This document shows positions 31,976 to 44,030 of a stretch of DNA of 64,000 bases, piece after piece. The notes below the pieces were generated by a model. It was not told the DNA's origin, did not search any database, and saw nothing but the letters and a program-made list of their open reading frames with translations. The stretch is from Siphonodentalium dalli (taxonomy: Eukaryota; Mollusca; Scaphopoda; Gadilida; Siphonodentaliidae). Made by a program: the position numbers and the translations under genes. The stretch spans positions 240,479,530 to 240,543,529 of the forward strand of contig CP136065.1 in the NCBI GenBank assembly GCA_032622095.1, written 5' to 3'. Position 1 is the first letter of the stretch, and the number at the start of each line of letters is the position of its first letter.

Positions 31976-33229
31976 CAAAATACATGCACGCAATCATGCT
32001 CTCAACACAATACATATTTATTTATTTATTTATTTATTTATTGACCTCCAAGTTTGGAGAGTGACTGGTAGTATTTACAAATCAGACAACACGAAAGTAT
32101 GACATGCAAGGGTTACATAACAAATACATGCATACAAAAATAATAATAAAATAAATATAATAATATAAAAAAAAAAAAAAAAAAAAAAAAACACACACAC
32201 ACCCTCACAAATAAATAAAATATTGATATTAACAGAGAGTCATATATCACATGCATACGGCTTTACGAGTACTTCATTTTAGCAGACACCGTTCAACTTA
32301 AAAGCAAGGCGACGATACCTTGACATATTGCTGTCCGAAAATGGATTATCTTTAGCAACAACAATGGTGATAAAGAACAATAAATTAATATTTTGTCTTT
32401 AGAAGAACTTTAAATTTCACATATTAGACAGCTAAAGTGGTCAATGGTGTGTAATATTTAAGGTTTGTAGAATACTAAGTGCAGCTTTAATTTAAGTTCT
32501 GAATTTACCATAAATATTAAAATTTGTAAATACATATTTTACTTTGCTAACATCACCTCACACCTGTATAGTTATTTTTGCACCACACACCTGTACAGCA
32601 CCACACACCTGTACAGCATAACACAGTTATAATTTTACTTGCTAACAGCACCACACACATGTATAGTTATTTTGCACCACACACATGTATTGTTTTTACT
32701 TTGCTAACACCACACGCATGTATAGTTATTTTGCACCACACACATGTATAGTTATCTTGCACCACACGCCTGGATATATAGTTGTTTTTCCATCGTGACA
32801 GACACATGCTATTAAGAATACAAGTAATCTATTTACTAAGATGCATTTACTGTAATGCATAAAATGCTATTGCCATGATCGATTCGGGTGTTTTTAACCT
32901 GTTTTTCTACAATACAGTGCGTGACACAGTATATTGTCATCGGAACATTCAAAGATACAAAACGTTGCCGAATTGAGTATGAGCATCAATGGAAGTCTCG
33001 ACCTTCAAAGGGTAGGACGAACACAAAGCGACAGAATGACGATAACAATTTATTTCCTCATCCATCGCGGGCTGTCTGCTCTTATCGGAACCATCACGCG
33101 ATGCTTAGTCCTTATAATGTCGGGGCGCCTTCTAAAAGTCGGAAATATAACTTCAAAGACTCTCTTGGATTCATTTGTAAATAGCTTATATTTAAACTGA
33201 CATGGGTTATTTTATCTATTATATATACA
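31976..33229. repeat. Simple repeats and degenerate tandem units
   Basis: (TTTA)n lies at about 32016-32042 and A26 with (AC)n at about 32167-32200. In 32565-32775 the unit CACCACACACMTGTATAG with TTATTTTGC repeats irregularly. Overlapping frames at 32888-33200 were considered and not supported. Confidence 0.6.
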
Positions 33230-33443
33230 GTGGCTGCCTTAGGACATGGGGACTTTTCAGTTTATTTCGTGGCCACGAAATAACAAATTAGTGGCCACGA
33301 AATAGCTAATTCGTGGCACGAAATACTAAAACCGACATGGGTTATATTAGTATTTCGTGGCCACGAATGAGTTATTTCGCGACTACGAAATAGTTATTTC
33401 GTGGCCACGAAATAAAAAACAACCCATGTCCTAAACCAGCCAC
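33230..33443. mobile_element. MITE built of TTCGTGGCCACGAA palindromes
   Basis: Ends GTGGCTGCCTTAGGACATGG and CCCATGTCCTAAACCAGCCAC are inverted repeats. The interior has TTTCGTGGCCACGAAATA-type palindromes repeated about six times. No ORF. Confidence 0.78.
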
Positions 33444-34690
33444 CGTATCTATAATAGGTTCATAATCGGCTTGTTGAGTCGATAACGAACTGTAATGAGA
33501 GTAATTTAGTGCCATTATCGACTCATATTGAATTATTATAAGTTCATTATGGTCGGAAAATAACACGAATAAACCAAGACACGAGGTTTACATTTTTGTA
33601 ATGTATTTTCACTGTGGCCCGCGTCAGTCAACGAAATGTAGGTTATAAGTCCAGTATGTGCTTATTTTAGAATAAATTAAATCCAATATGAACATTTGTG
33701 AATATTTATGTCCAATATGAACCTATTTGCACGAGGATATGTTAACCAAAATAGGTGTAAACCATATGGAAGTAGATTGATAATCTATATATGGGGGGGG
33801 GGGGGGGTTACAATCACAATTTCAACAATGTTATGCTATACGAGCGCTGTAGCTGGGTCCTGAAAGCCAATTAAAATGGGCATATAAATTTCGAGTAACA
33901 GTTCCAAGATGCATAATCCGACTTAACGGTCCCAAATTACTATTACTTTGGCTTCGCGGGTAAAAATATTTGATACGAGTCGAGGAACCCACCCAACAAA
34001 GCTCAGAGTGATCAGATATCGATTTTTGATATTTGTCCCCCCCCCCCCCCCCCCGAGATATCCAATTTTGGCGGTCTGACAAATATTCCTCAAGCCAAAT
34101 TGCTGATGAAGATGGATAACTCTAAAATCAAATGGCTCTGGGTGTTAGATATTTGACAATACGGCCAGATTCGTTGAACAAATTGTTGATAAATAACACG
34201 TTTTGGGCAATTTTATACTATAGTTGACTGTGGTTAGCATTATTTTCGTAGAGAACACAATGTAGCAAAACGTAATGAGTAGAGAGCAATATCGGCGAAA
34301 AGCAATGGGTTAATTGGTTCAGTCGACTCATTGTGCGGAAACTCAGCGGGCAAGACGGCTTGCTATGGCACAGAATTATGACGACCAATAATCATCAAAC
34401 TCCACCATTATAAATTGTCACACCAACAATGCCATCACTACTGTGGTACGTGTGTCCGCAGTCAATACGCTTATTCCCCCACAAGGCTATGTGAGCTTTT
34501 ACCACTCATTGTGTGCTACACAGAAACAAGGGCTATTGTAAGGACGTAAATTAATAAATTAAATTTCCTTAATTTTGCCTTCTGTTTTATATTTTATATG
34601 ACCCCCCCCCCCCCCCACAGCTTTTTTCAGCATGTAATAATAAATAGCGTTCTTTTTTTCATGTATTCGTCGACTTGACTGCAAATAGAT
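33444..34690. repeat. Dispersed repeat fragments and G/C runs
   Basis: 33612-33745 matches 27175-27300. A G15 run lies at about 33793-33807. 33895-34060 matches the left arm of 27640-28696 and ends in a C17 run near 34037-34054. 34320-34460 matches 46220-46380 (GACTCATTGTGCG, GCTTGCTATGGCA, TACGTGTGTCCGCAG). A C16 run is near 34602-34617. No gene. Confidence 0.55.
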
Positions 34691-35202
34691 TTAAAGGCAC
34701 GGGCGGCGTTCGTTACAGAAATTTTCATATTTGTTCAGATCGCCATCAACAGAAGAGATATTAAAATATATATAGTTTTGTTCATATGCCAAACATAATC
34801 AGCGCGTAAATAATATATTGTCGTCAAGACAACAAAGAGCCTGCTCGTGTTACAGAAGTTGTGTTTCTGTTTACATAACACAGCGCAATTATATCGGTTA
34901 ATCACACAACAATGATATAAACGCTCTTTTTAATTTCCATATCAGGAAAACAGTAACAAATAACGCTCTTTATGTTTACCATATACGGATCTAAACAAAA
35001 GCCAGGAAACGTAACGTTTTTTGCTTTTGTTTACACAACAAAGGAAAAACAATTTGACAATAACATATGTTGATGCCATATTTCTGATTGGTATAAGAAC
35101 AAGGTCTGTCTATATTTTACTATTCTTTCTGTTTATGGCGGTTTTTGACGGAGCTGAATATTTTAAAAGCATACCCACCGCCAACGCCGCCCGTATCTTT
35201 AA
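34691..35202. mobile_element. TTAA-type element, AGGCACGGGCGGCG family, complete
   Basis: TTAAAGGCACGGGCGGCGTT at the left and its near complement AACGCCGCCCGTATCTTTAA at the right differ at two positions. The body, in reverse, matches 15950-16388, and 36277-36778 is a diverged relative. It contains the GAAACGTAACGTTTTTTGC tract and paired AACGCTCTTT motifs. The 69-codon frame inside is not supported. Confidence 0.85.
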
Positions 35203-35706
35203 GCTGCTGGGAAGTAGCAATACCCATTAAATCTTTGCGACACAAAGACCGATTCCTATTCGCAGACTACCGTGGTAAAATGAACAATAAAAAGCCGTTA
35301 TCTGTTATGGCTCGGCCGTGATATTTATATATTTGAAGACCTAACAGATGACTTTTATGAATATGAAGCTGTGAGTATCTTGTAAATTTGAGGCAAATGC
35401 CCTCGGATATCGATTGTGTATGGAATATATCTTCCTTTCGCCTGTTATGTTCTGTGTGTAATTTTCTTATCACGGACAGGCGGCGCCACAAATAAACAAA
35501 GATGGTCATAGTGCGTCTCGAAACACGCACCAGCAGCATTGACTACATATTACAACAAGTTCAGTTTAACCATCTCTATATTAACTTAATTCTCCCACTA
35601 AGTTATAAAAGTATACATTGAAACGGTCTATATATTCATTTGGAGGGATGTGCAGATAACAATAGCAGACAAAAGACAAGATAAAACAAGTGCAGATGGA
35701 TTTCTA
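35203..35706. repeat. Unassigned stretch and left part of a repeat split by a MITE
   Basis: 35203-35580 holds a 90-codon minus frame without a recognised family. 35585-35706 (TCATTTGGAGGGATG, AGCAGACAAAAGACA) resembles 6460-6545 and continues after the MITE at 36107. Confidence 0.45.
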
Positions 35707-36106
35707 TTAACCCTTTACCCAACAGAACGACCCTGTGCCAATGCATTCTCTTATATATGCGAGTCGACCATAGGTCGCCTCGCATATATAAGAGAATGTA
35801 TTGGCTTAACACATTAAAAATTATAAAATTGTTAAAGAATGTAAGAAAAAATGGTAAAAAGTGTTAAAAAAAGATATTTTTTAGGCCAATGCATTCTCTT
35901 ATATATGCGAGGCGACCTATGGTCGACTCGCATATATAATAGAATGCATTGGCACAGGGCATAACTGTAACTATCACAATGTGGTCAATGAGCCGGTTCC
36001 AATGATATCCATATTTGTATGGTTTTATTGAGACAGACCCAAGATAATTTAGGCTGTTGAAGCTTCATTTGGGCGTTTCTGGGCGTTCTGTTGGGTAAAG
36101 GGTTAA
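35707..36106 (+). mobile_element. TTAA-flanked hairpin MITE, copy 6
   Basis: TTAA on both sides, left CCCTTTACCCAACA and right CTGTTGGGTAAAGGG. Both hairpins are present. It sits inside another repeat, whose uninterrupted relative at 6535-6555 shows a related site (CTATTTATCGAGGGAAA against CTA-TTAA-element-TTAA-TTGTGGGAAA). Confidence 0.93.
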
Positions 36107-36276
36107 TTGTGGGAAATAACAAGTTCTATGGTAGTTTGTTGAATTTAATACCTGAACATTTCCTAAGGGAACTACTCATCAATGAGTATATAGTTTAGTG
36201 AGGGTTAAACTTTTGCTCTAATTGGAAAGCCCAAATAGCAGAAACCCAACTTAATGAATACCTCCTTGAAACCAGT
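36107..36276. repeat. Right part of the repeat split by MITE copy 6
   Basis: GTTTGTTGAATTTAATACC and CTGAACATTTCCTAAGG resemble 6580-6615. No gene. Confidence 0.5.
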
Positions 36277-36778
36277 TTAAAGGTACGGTTGGCCTTGGCG
36301 GTGGATATCCTGCGAAAATATTCCCCCCCGTCAAAAACCGCCACAAACAGAAAGAACATCAAAATGTAGACAGACTTTGTCCGTATACAAAAAAGAAATA
36401 TCGCATAAACAGTATGTTATTGTCAAATGTTTGACCATTGTTATGTAAACAAAAGCATAAAAAGTTACTTTTCTGGTGTTTGTTTATATTATGATAGTAA
36501 ACATAAAGAGCGTTCTTTGTTGGTGAATTCCTGATATGGAACTAATAAAGAGCGTTTATGCCATTTGTGTGTGATTAGCCAGTAGCATTGTGCTGTCTTC
36601 TGTAACACAATCAGGCTCTTGCTTAGGTAAAATATAGTAGGTCTTTGTGATAACATGCTGTTTACGTGATGGTCATGGTATATATGAACGACACTGTATG
36701 CGTTTTAATGTTTTTCTGTTTACGGTGATTAGAACAAATATGAATATTTTCGACAACTAAGGCCTCACGTGCCTTTAA
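36277..36778. mobile_element. TTAA-type element, AGGYACG family, diverged copy
   Basis: It starts TTAA-AGGTACGGTTGGCC and ends CACGTGCCT-TTAA. Interior tracts TATTGTCAAATGTTTG, GTAAACAAAAGCA, AAAGAGCGTT (twice) and a TCAGGCTCTTGC tract order it with 15950-16388. No ORF. Confidence 0.8.
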
Positions 36779-38009
36779 TGGAACGCAACATGTGCACACG
36801 TGGTGACATATACAGCTCGTATAACTTGCTATTAGTCATTAGTCAAACAAGGAATGAATGCATCATGCATTAGAAACAACATACATGACAAGTATCATAC
36901 GTATCAATGGCTCGACTTCTATTTCCCCCAAACAGTAACTACAACACATTTAAAGCGACACAATTGGGAACTACTGGCCAATTTGGTATTTAGTAAAGAA
37001 AAGGTTGAAAGTCTTCCAAAAACAGATTATTAAGTGGAGAATTGGAAACACGAAATGCATCATAGATTATTTTCAGAATCTCATCAACGAATGTTCGGGG
37101 CAATATTTCCACGGATTCGGTCAACTCTTCAATGGTCAATTATTTAATTCTCAAACACATTACAGACCGGTAAAATTTACGAAAAATTCCGCCACTGGAT
37201 CTGGGCGTAAAACCCGCTATAGCAGAGTAAGGCACCACAATTTGACGTAAACCAGTATTTTTCCTACATATTTCACCAGCTGGGTTATGTCGAAGAATAC
37301 TTGAACTAGAAATGAAGGAGTGCCGGTGGATATCGATCAATGCTACATTTACTGACTTACAAATATATATATCGATTTTAAAATGTTACGGCTGGCTGTC
37401 ATTCTATGTAGAGCTAGAAAAGGTCCCAAGTGTCATAGAGCGAACATGGAGAGCAGAACATATACTCAACTGACTTCGAGTGCATGCTGCATATAGATTG
37501 TCGCACCCGCGCGTTAGAATATACCACCGCAAGATAAAATGTGTTGCTTCAAGAACAACTATTGCTTAAAAAATGTAACAATGTCTGTAGCCGTCAACTG
37601 AATCATATATGCTCATCCATTACCAATACTACTAGACATACTATTTACTACTTACTATCGTTTAGGCTTCTTGTCAGCCCTCCAATACAGGTATCGATGT
37701 GAAAATGTCAATGCTCGCTGTATGAAAATTGCAGAAGTTGAGAACACCTGGGTTCTAATAGAACGCGCAATAAATACGCAAAAACATTATGTAAAAGAAA
37801 TAGTACCATGACGCCCTGCAGAATCGCACGTTTTCCGAGTTATATTTCCATTCTACCTTTTAAACACTTCCATTATAGTAATTATATAGTCACCCTTTTG
37901 TGTCGTTTAAAACCGAACCGAAAAAACAAAACAAAAAACGACAGGTACCACGTGGTTTGAAATGTTAGATCATGCTCTTTTTACCTCAACTTTACAAAGT
38001 TTGAGCTAT
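36779..38009. other. Unassigned stretch
   Basis: An open frame at 37005-37250 (plus) has no recognised domain. Nothing else is seen. Confidence 0.3.
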
Positions 38010-39130
38010 TGCCATGGGTTGGCGTCCGTCGTCCGTCAACAATTTTCTTCGGCACGCCCTACAGGCCCCATTCCTCACCCGATCGTCACCAAACTTCATA
38101 TGTAGCTTCAGGGTGACCTATAGATGGGAGTTTTCGAATTTTTCCGAATTTGGATGGAAAACATTATGGCCGCAGCAGCTATCTTGGATTTCAAATTTGA
38201 ATCCATCGGCACACCCCGCAGCTTGCATTTATTGGATAATTGATTTGATAATTTGCAGTCATGTTTAGAATCACCTCTAGATGGCAGCTATCGAATTTGA
38301 ACGATTTTCGATGAAAAACATGGTCGTGGGCAGTCATCTTGGATTTGACTCTTTGCATGACTAATTCATTTGGCACACAATACAGACCACATCACTCATC
38401 CGATCATCACCACACTTAATATAAATCTAGGTGGGAGCCTCCAATTTGACCGACATTTGTTGAAAAACTTGGCCACCAGTGACCATCTTGGAATTTACTC
38501 TTTGTATGAATAAATCCGTCCGAACACTCTACAGGCCACATCTCTCATCCGATCGTCACAAAACTTCATATGGATCTTCGGGGTGACCTCTAGATGGGAG
38601 CACCATATTTTGACCGAAATTTGTTAAAAACATGACCGCCAGCAGCCATCTTGGATTTCAAATTTGACTCCATCGGCACACCCCGCATTTATTGGAGAAT
38701 TGATTTAAAAATGTACAGGCATGTTTAGAATCACCGAAGTCTAGATGGGAGCTATCAAATTTGAACAATTTTCGATGAAAACATGGCCGCCGGCAGCCAT
38801 CTTGGATTTTACTCTTTGCATGACAAAATCCTTTGCCATACCCTACAGACCACATATCTCATCTGATAATCACCAAACGTCAGGGTGACCTCTAGAAGGG
38901 AGCCTACTATTTGGACCGAAATTCGTTCACAAACATGGCCGCCCGCGGCCATCTTGGAATTTACTCTTTGTATGACTAAATCCTTTTGGGCACCCTACAG
39001 ACGACACCCCTCATTCGATCATCACCAAACTTCATATGAATCTTCGGGGTGACCTATCGATTGGAGCATCCTATTTTGACCGAAATTCGTTGAAATACCT
39101 GGCCGCCAGCGGCCATCTTGGAATTTACTC
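38010..39130. repeat. Diverged tandem repeat, about 6 long units
   Basis: Each unit contains CCGATCRTCACCAAACTTCAT, a GGGTGACCTCTAGATGGGAG tract, TTTTGACCGAAATTYGTT and ATGGCCGCCAGCAGCCATCT, then a CTTGGA-TTT...ACTC tract. Unit length is roughly 150-200 bp and identity is moderate. It is a known type of invertebrate long repeat, probably inside a larger non-autonomous element. Confidence 0.8.
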
Positions 39131-39608
39131 TTTTGTATGCAAAATCATCTGACTACATTTCAATAAATAACAATCATTACTACTATTACTACTATACTAC
39201 TAGATCACTAACTTCATCAACAATTAACGATCATTCGATAGTAGTCCTGGTGTTCCCAATCGGCACTCATTTTTCTTTCATAATTTGGAAACAGGAGGCA
39301 AAATAAAAATCCGGTTGTTGATCTTCTATCGATCTGTGTCGAAATGTGATTACTTCGATTGAATATACTGACAAGGTATTTTGTTTTATGGCGGGACATT
39401 TGCCAGGCATACGCGATTTTATGCAGTGCTAAATTGATTGTTACCGGCAGTATTTAATTGAATTGTGTGGTATAGCCTTCTTATATCCGATGAGATATCC
39501 CCCTGATATATTGTTTCATCATTCAGACACGATTTTAGCACTGTTAAGACTTCAACAGCGAGTCGCAAGAGAAAGTCAAGCCTATTTGGGTACAGTTTCA
39601 CACACATA
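39131..39608. other. Unassigned stretch
   Basis: A short (TAC)n-like tract lies at 39175-39200. No gene recognised. Confidence 0.35.
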
Positions 39609-39999
39609 TTAACCCTTTACCCAACAAACCGGCCAAATAAAGCTTCAACAGCCTAAAATATCTTCGGTCTGTCTCAATAGAATCATACAAATATGGATAT
39701 CATTGGAACCGACTCCTTGACCACATTGTGATAGTTACAGTTATGCCCTGTGCCAATGCATTCTCTTATGTATGCGAGTCGACCATAGGTCGCCTCGCAT
39801 ATATAAGAGAATGCATTGGGCTAAAAAAACTAAAAAAATTAACACTTTTTACCATTTTTTCTTACATTCTTTAACAATTTTATAATTTTTAATGTGTTAA
39901 GCCAATGCATTCTCTTATATATGCGAGGCGACCTATGGTCGATTCGCATATATAAGAGAATGCATTGGCACAGGGCCCTTCTGTTGGGTAAAGGGTTAA
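39609..39999 (-). mobile_element. TTAA-flanked hairpin MITE, copy 7
   Basis: Reverse orientation, TTAA-CCCTTTACCCAACAAACCGG at the left and TGTTGGGTAAAGGG-TTAA at the right, with two intact hairpins. One hairpin has a TCGATTCG variant in its loop-proximal stem. Confidence 0.93.
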
Positions 40000-41064
40000 C
40001 TATTAGATAAGCCTATATGTGAATAATCACATCGCACTCCAAGCATCGATAGACTATGGGATACATACGTATTCGTGTATGTGATGGAACAGTTATCTAA
40101 AGGTAGCGGATTGATTGATTGATTAGGGTTTAATGTCATGCCAGCCGCAAGGTCATATAACGAATAAGAACAGGATCATAGATGTCGTCAGAAAATGTAG
40201 TGAAACCACTGTATAAAACAGACAGTAGATTAAATTAGACAATGAATTATGTACATATACATATACAGGCACACGAGACAAAAAATCTTTATCAACGTGG
40301 AGTCAGGAATATATATTCAATGACTGACTTGTGTGCAGACATATAGCCATCTAAACCAGATAAATAGAGTTATCCACGTGAACACTCGGTAGCGATTAAG
40401 TAAATTCAAATTACCATGGCTTCACATTGAAATATAGTTCAATTAGCTTCTGCGTGGTGTCGGATTTGGATTTGTAAAAAAAAAAAACTGTTTGATGAAT
40501 CTGGTGTCACCATTTATCATCAACATATTATCGTGCAAATATCTTCAAATTGAACCAACATAGGCACATATGTTCATATTGGAGTTGAATTTATAATGAA
40601 GTAAGCTCAAAGTGAACGAATACCCGTTATTCAAATGAATGGCGCGGGTCACAAGGAAAACACTTTACGACGGTAAATAGGCTTGCATAGAAGCTATTGA
40701 TCAAATTGACTTATTTCGCTTTTAAATACGTTCATTCTAAATCTATTCAGACCAACAAATATGTCCATATTGAGCGTGTGATGCATGAGACCATGCTGTG
40801 ACCATAACAGTCGGTATATGACGAGGAAGGTGGTCTCTCATTTAACCAGAAAAAAACTGTATTGTATATTCCTAATTCAATTGCTTTCTTAAAAGCATCC
40901 TGTTGAACCTATGGATCTTGTAGTCACTCGTAGTCATAATGTTTAAGATATTTTGACGATATTTTTGGAGCAACTGGCTCAACTGGAGTAGTTGTCTGAT
41001 ATTTCCAGTTTATGCGACACTGGTTCTAGAACTGGAGCAAGCCCTTTGTATCACTTGCGGTTCA
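40000..41064. repeat. Dispersed repeat fragments, including a SINE tail
   Basis: 40110-40160 reads GATTGATTGATTAGGGTTTA and ATGTCATGCCAGCC, a minus-strand SINE end with (ATCA)n tail. 40545-40665 is the reverse of the repeat at 27175-27300. No gene. Confidence 0.5.
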
Positions 41065-41680
41065 TGCGATATATATACAACTAGAAGGTGACCCGACTTC
41101 ATCCGGGGGGGCTTTGATCTCGAATTGTCCATTTTGAAGGTCAAGGTCAAGTGGGGTCACGATTTGACCAGTCCAAAAACACTGCCCGGACAAAAGTACC
41201 CGACAAACGTGCCCGTTGAAATCCATCCGGTTTTACCCGATTTGACCTTGAATTGATCATTTTGAAGGTCTGGTCGGGGTCACGATTGGACCCGTCCAAA
41301 ACAATCAGTGGACAAAAGTAACCCCACGTATCAAATTTCGTCGAAATCCCATCAAAATTGGCGATTTGACCTTGAAGTTACCCGATTTCAAGGTCAAGGT
41401 CACGTCGCACGGGCAAATGAATATGCTTATGAGACTCGCCATAAGAAAGTACCCCCACATACCAAGTTTCATCGAAATCCCGTGATATTCGGGTGTTTGA
41501 CCTTGAAATGACCCGATTTCAAGGTCAAGGTCACGTCGCACGGACAAATTAATAGGCCCATGCCACCCGCCGGCCGAAAATACCCCCACATACCAAGTTT
41601 CATCGAAATCGGCCGTTTTCGAGTTCATCGCGAACACACAGACACACAAACAGATCTTCCAAAATATATAATAGATGGTC
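41065..41680. repeat. Element with about four internal GACCTTGA-rich units
   Basis: It begins ATATATACAACTAGAAGGTG and ends ACACACAGACACACAAACAG followed by AATATATAATAGATGG. Units of roughly 110-125 bp contain TTTCAAGGTCAAGGTCACG, AAAGTACCCCCACATACCAA and a TTTCATCGAAATC tract. A non-autonomous element of unknown class. The minus-strand frame through it is an artefact. Confidence 0.7.
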
Positions 41681-42524
41681 TTACGTGCTACCTGAGTGAT
41701 GGTAACTTAACACTTGCTTAATTGAGAAAATAAAATAATAAAATTAACCGCATAAAATATACTTTAAATTCATTGTCCCAAAATAGGAGGTGAGCAATCC
41801 ATTTGAAAACAAACTATAATGAATGAAGAGTTTGAAAAGTTATGTCATTAAATATACGCCATTAAATATATGCCAAAGAGTCTTTATTTATCTGGGACTA
41901 TTTCGTTACTCGGGCAAAACAACGCATATATACATCAAACGGCATCGCATGCCTTATAGAAGCCGATGTTAGTTTCGCGTCCCATTTGTTGATTAAGTAT
42001 GTTTTGTCGAGGATTTGGATCAAGTAATAAATAGAATATACAGCTCGTGCCCAGTTATAGGGGAGTTTACAAAACTCGTCCAGTAAATTCGGTCTGTACC
42101 TCGCCAAAGGCTCGATCCAGTCTTAATTTACTGAACTCGTTTTGAAATTTCCGATATAAACTGGGGACTTGTAGGTCCTCTATATATCCTGAACACACAA
42201 ATCACACCAAATCCATAATGTATATCTACTGCCGAGTCATCAATCTAAACGCAAACATGCATATGAAAATTAGAAACATTTTACAAGGACCAGAAGACAC
42301 AACAGACCAACGAGTTCCCTAAAAGCCACGTACTGGCTGTTCCCCCGTTTCGTCTATTTTTTTTTTAAACAAGTAATTATTTATCTGATGGGGAAAAGAA
42401 TGTTTAAACCTATATACTTCTGAGCGAACTTTTGTTCTAAGCAATTCTTGAGTTCATGACCTGGGGAGAACACCGTGTGATATAACGTCGTATTGACTGT
42501 TGCAACATTCCTACGTTTTGGCAT
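41681..42524. other. Unassigned stretch
   Basis: No gene or repeat recognised apart from a T run near 42357. Confidence 0.3.
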
Positions 42525-42924
42525 TTAACCCTTTACCCAACAAACCGGCCAAAACGGGCGAAATAAAGCTTCAACATCCTGAAATATCTTCGGTCTGTCT
42601 CAATAGAACCATACAAATATGAGTATCATTGGAACCGGCTCCTTGACCACATTGTGATAGTTACAGTTATGCACTGTGCCAATGCATTCTCTTATATATG
42701 CGAGTCGACCATAGGTCGCCTCGCATATATAAGAGAATGCATTGGCCTAAACAAAATCTTTTTTTAACACTTTTTACCATTTTTTCTTACATTCTTTAAC
42801 AATTTTATAATTTTTAATGTGTTAAGCCAATGCATTCTCTTATATATGCGAGGCGACCTATGGTCGACTCGCATATATAAGAGAATGCATTGGCACAGGG
42901 CCCTTCTGTTGGGTAAAGGGTTAA
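42525..42924 (-). mobile_element. TTAA-flanked hairpin MITE, copy 8
   Basis: Reverse orientation with TTAA flanks, CCCTTTACCCAACA and TGTTGGGTAAAGGG ends, two complete hairpins and a T-rich spacer. Confidence 0.93.
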
Positions 42925-43495
42925 CACGTCACACAAGAGGTGAGAGTCAGTGGTAGATTCGCGGATCCAAGTCAACGTAGGTGGGTGTCGAGAGAAATTG
43001 AAGGTCGGAAGATTGGTGTTCAATAGCACTTTTTCACAATCAATTGTTTTTGACGTTCTATTCTAGTCACTCCCTGTGGAGACATTTCAGCGAATATCTC
43101 CCCCTCAGATGGTTCAGCTACATCGCGGGTTCTCTCACAGCACTGCTATTTATATACGTATTGTGAGGAGTAACCAACACGTGTGTTTGTGAAGGCGAGC
43201 TACAGTTTTACGTTTATTTTAACATTGGCCGGTGTCACACGAATCAACACCGTATACGTCAGTATTGCGCCTGGGGCTGGCGACGGAAAATATAGTCCCC
43301 CAATTTGCCTCTTTGTTTTAGTGTCTATTTTCGTTAGTGCAACTTTAATGAACAAAGCAATCATTTTGCATAGTCTGGTGTTGGTGTCATACGCGGCAAT
43401 TTTTCAAAATAGTAATAATTCGCCTGAATCAATGTAAAGACGCGGCGCGGTTATTTTGTTTTGCACAATACGAAGTGATATGTAGCACCACCCCG
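42925..43495. other. Unassigned stretch with a hydrophobic open frame
   Basis: A plus-strand frame 43183-43437 encodes two hydrophobic stretches (TFILTLAGV and ICLFVLVSIFVSATL) and ends SPESM-stop. It lacks an ATG at its start and I recognise no family. It could be a 3' exon or chance. Confidence 0.25.
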
Positions 43496-44030
43496 TTAGA
43501 TAAGATAAGATAAGTTTAATTGGCAAAAACATCCTTATAATGACAGTATGCATACATAATAACATATACTTGTATATTGTGTATTGAACAGTATAATAAA
43601 TGATATTAATATAAGGTCAGCTGAATGTGCAATGGATCATCTATTCTGTATTTAATCATTGAGTTATGATACGATGCTCATCGTGTGCGGAGAATAATCT
43701 TCGAATCATATGACAAATTGAAGTGCATGTATTTTAAATATTGTTGGATAAGATCTTGACAACCTGTTCAATTTGGGTCATGCTTTCACAGTCTGAGAAC
43801 CGTGTCTTCATAAGGTTTGTGAGCTCGAGACGTTGTGTGAGGTTAGCGCTGCATTCTAACAGAAAGTGTTTTTCGTCTTCAATAGCATTATCGGAACAAA
43901 ATATACAAAACCTTTGTTCCAATGCCGTCGGCGGTTGTGTGTGGCGTCCCTTTTCAATAGCCAATTTATGATTACTTATTCGCAGTCTAGTGAAAACGAT
44001 TCTATTTTATATTGATGTTGTGTGAAGAAG
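43496..44030 (-). pseudogene. Non-LTR retrotransposon 3' fragment with RT C-terminus
   Basis: The minus frame 43964-43734 reads KGRHTQPPTALEQRFCIFCS, then IEDEKHFLLECSANLTQR and a stop. This is the CxxC...H...C zinc-knuckle-like C-terminus found after the RT in CR1/Jockey-type elements. About 220 bp of 3' UTR follow, then a (TTATC)n tail at 43498-43517. The copy is 5'-truncated just upstream (TRLRISNHKLAIE is still readable). It is a different family from the element at 7.1 kb. Confidence 0.85.

Noticed and set aside
32888-33200. Overlapping frames with a hydrophobic stretch (TIYFLIHRGLSALIG) that look like part of a membrane receptor
   Set aside because: There is no ATG context, splice sites or recognisable motif; two overlapping frames are equally open, and nothing links them to a gene.
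41305-41649. 114-codon minus frame at 41.3-41.6 kb
   Set aside because: It runs through GACCTTGA-rich tandem units; the apparent peptide repeats (GFRRNLI, GISMKLG) follow the DNA repeat period.
43183-43437. 84-codon hydrophobic frame as a small membrane protein
   Set aside because: It begins without an ATG, the family is unknown and no splice site was identified. It is kept only as a note in the region entry.
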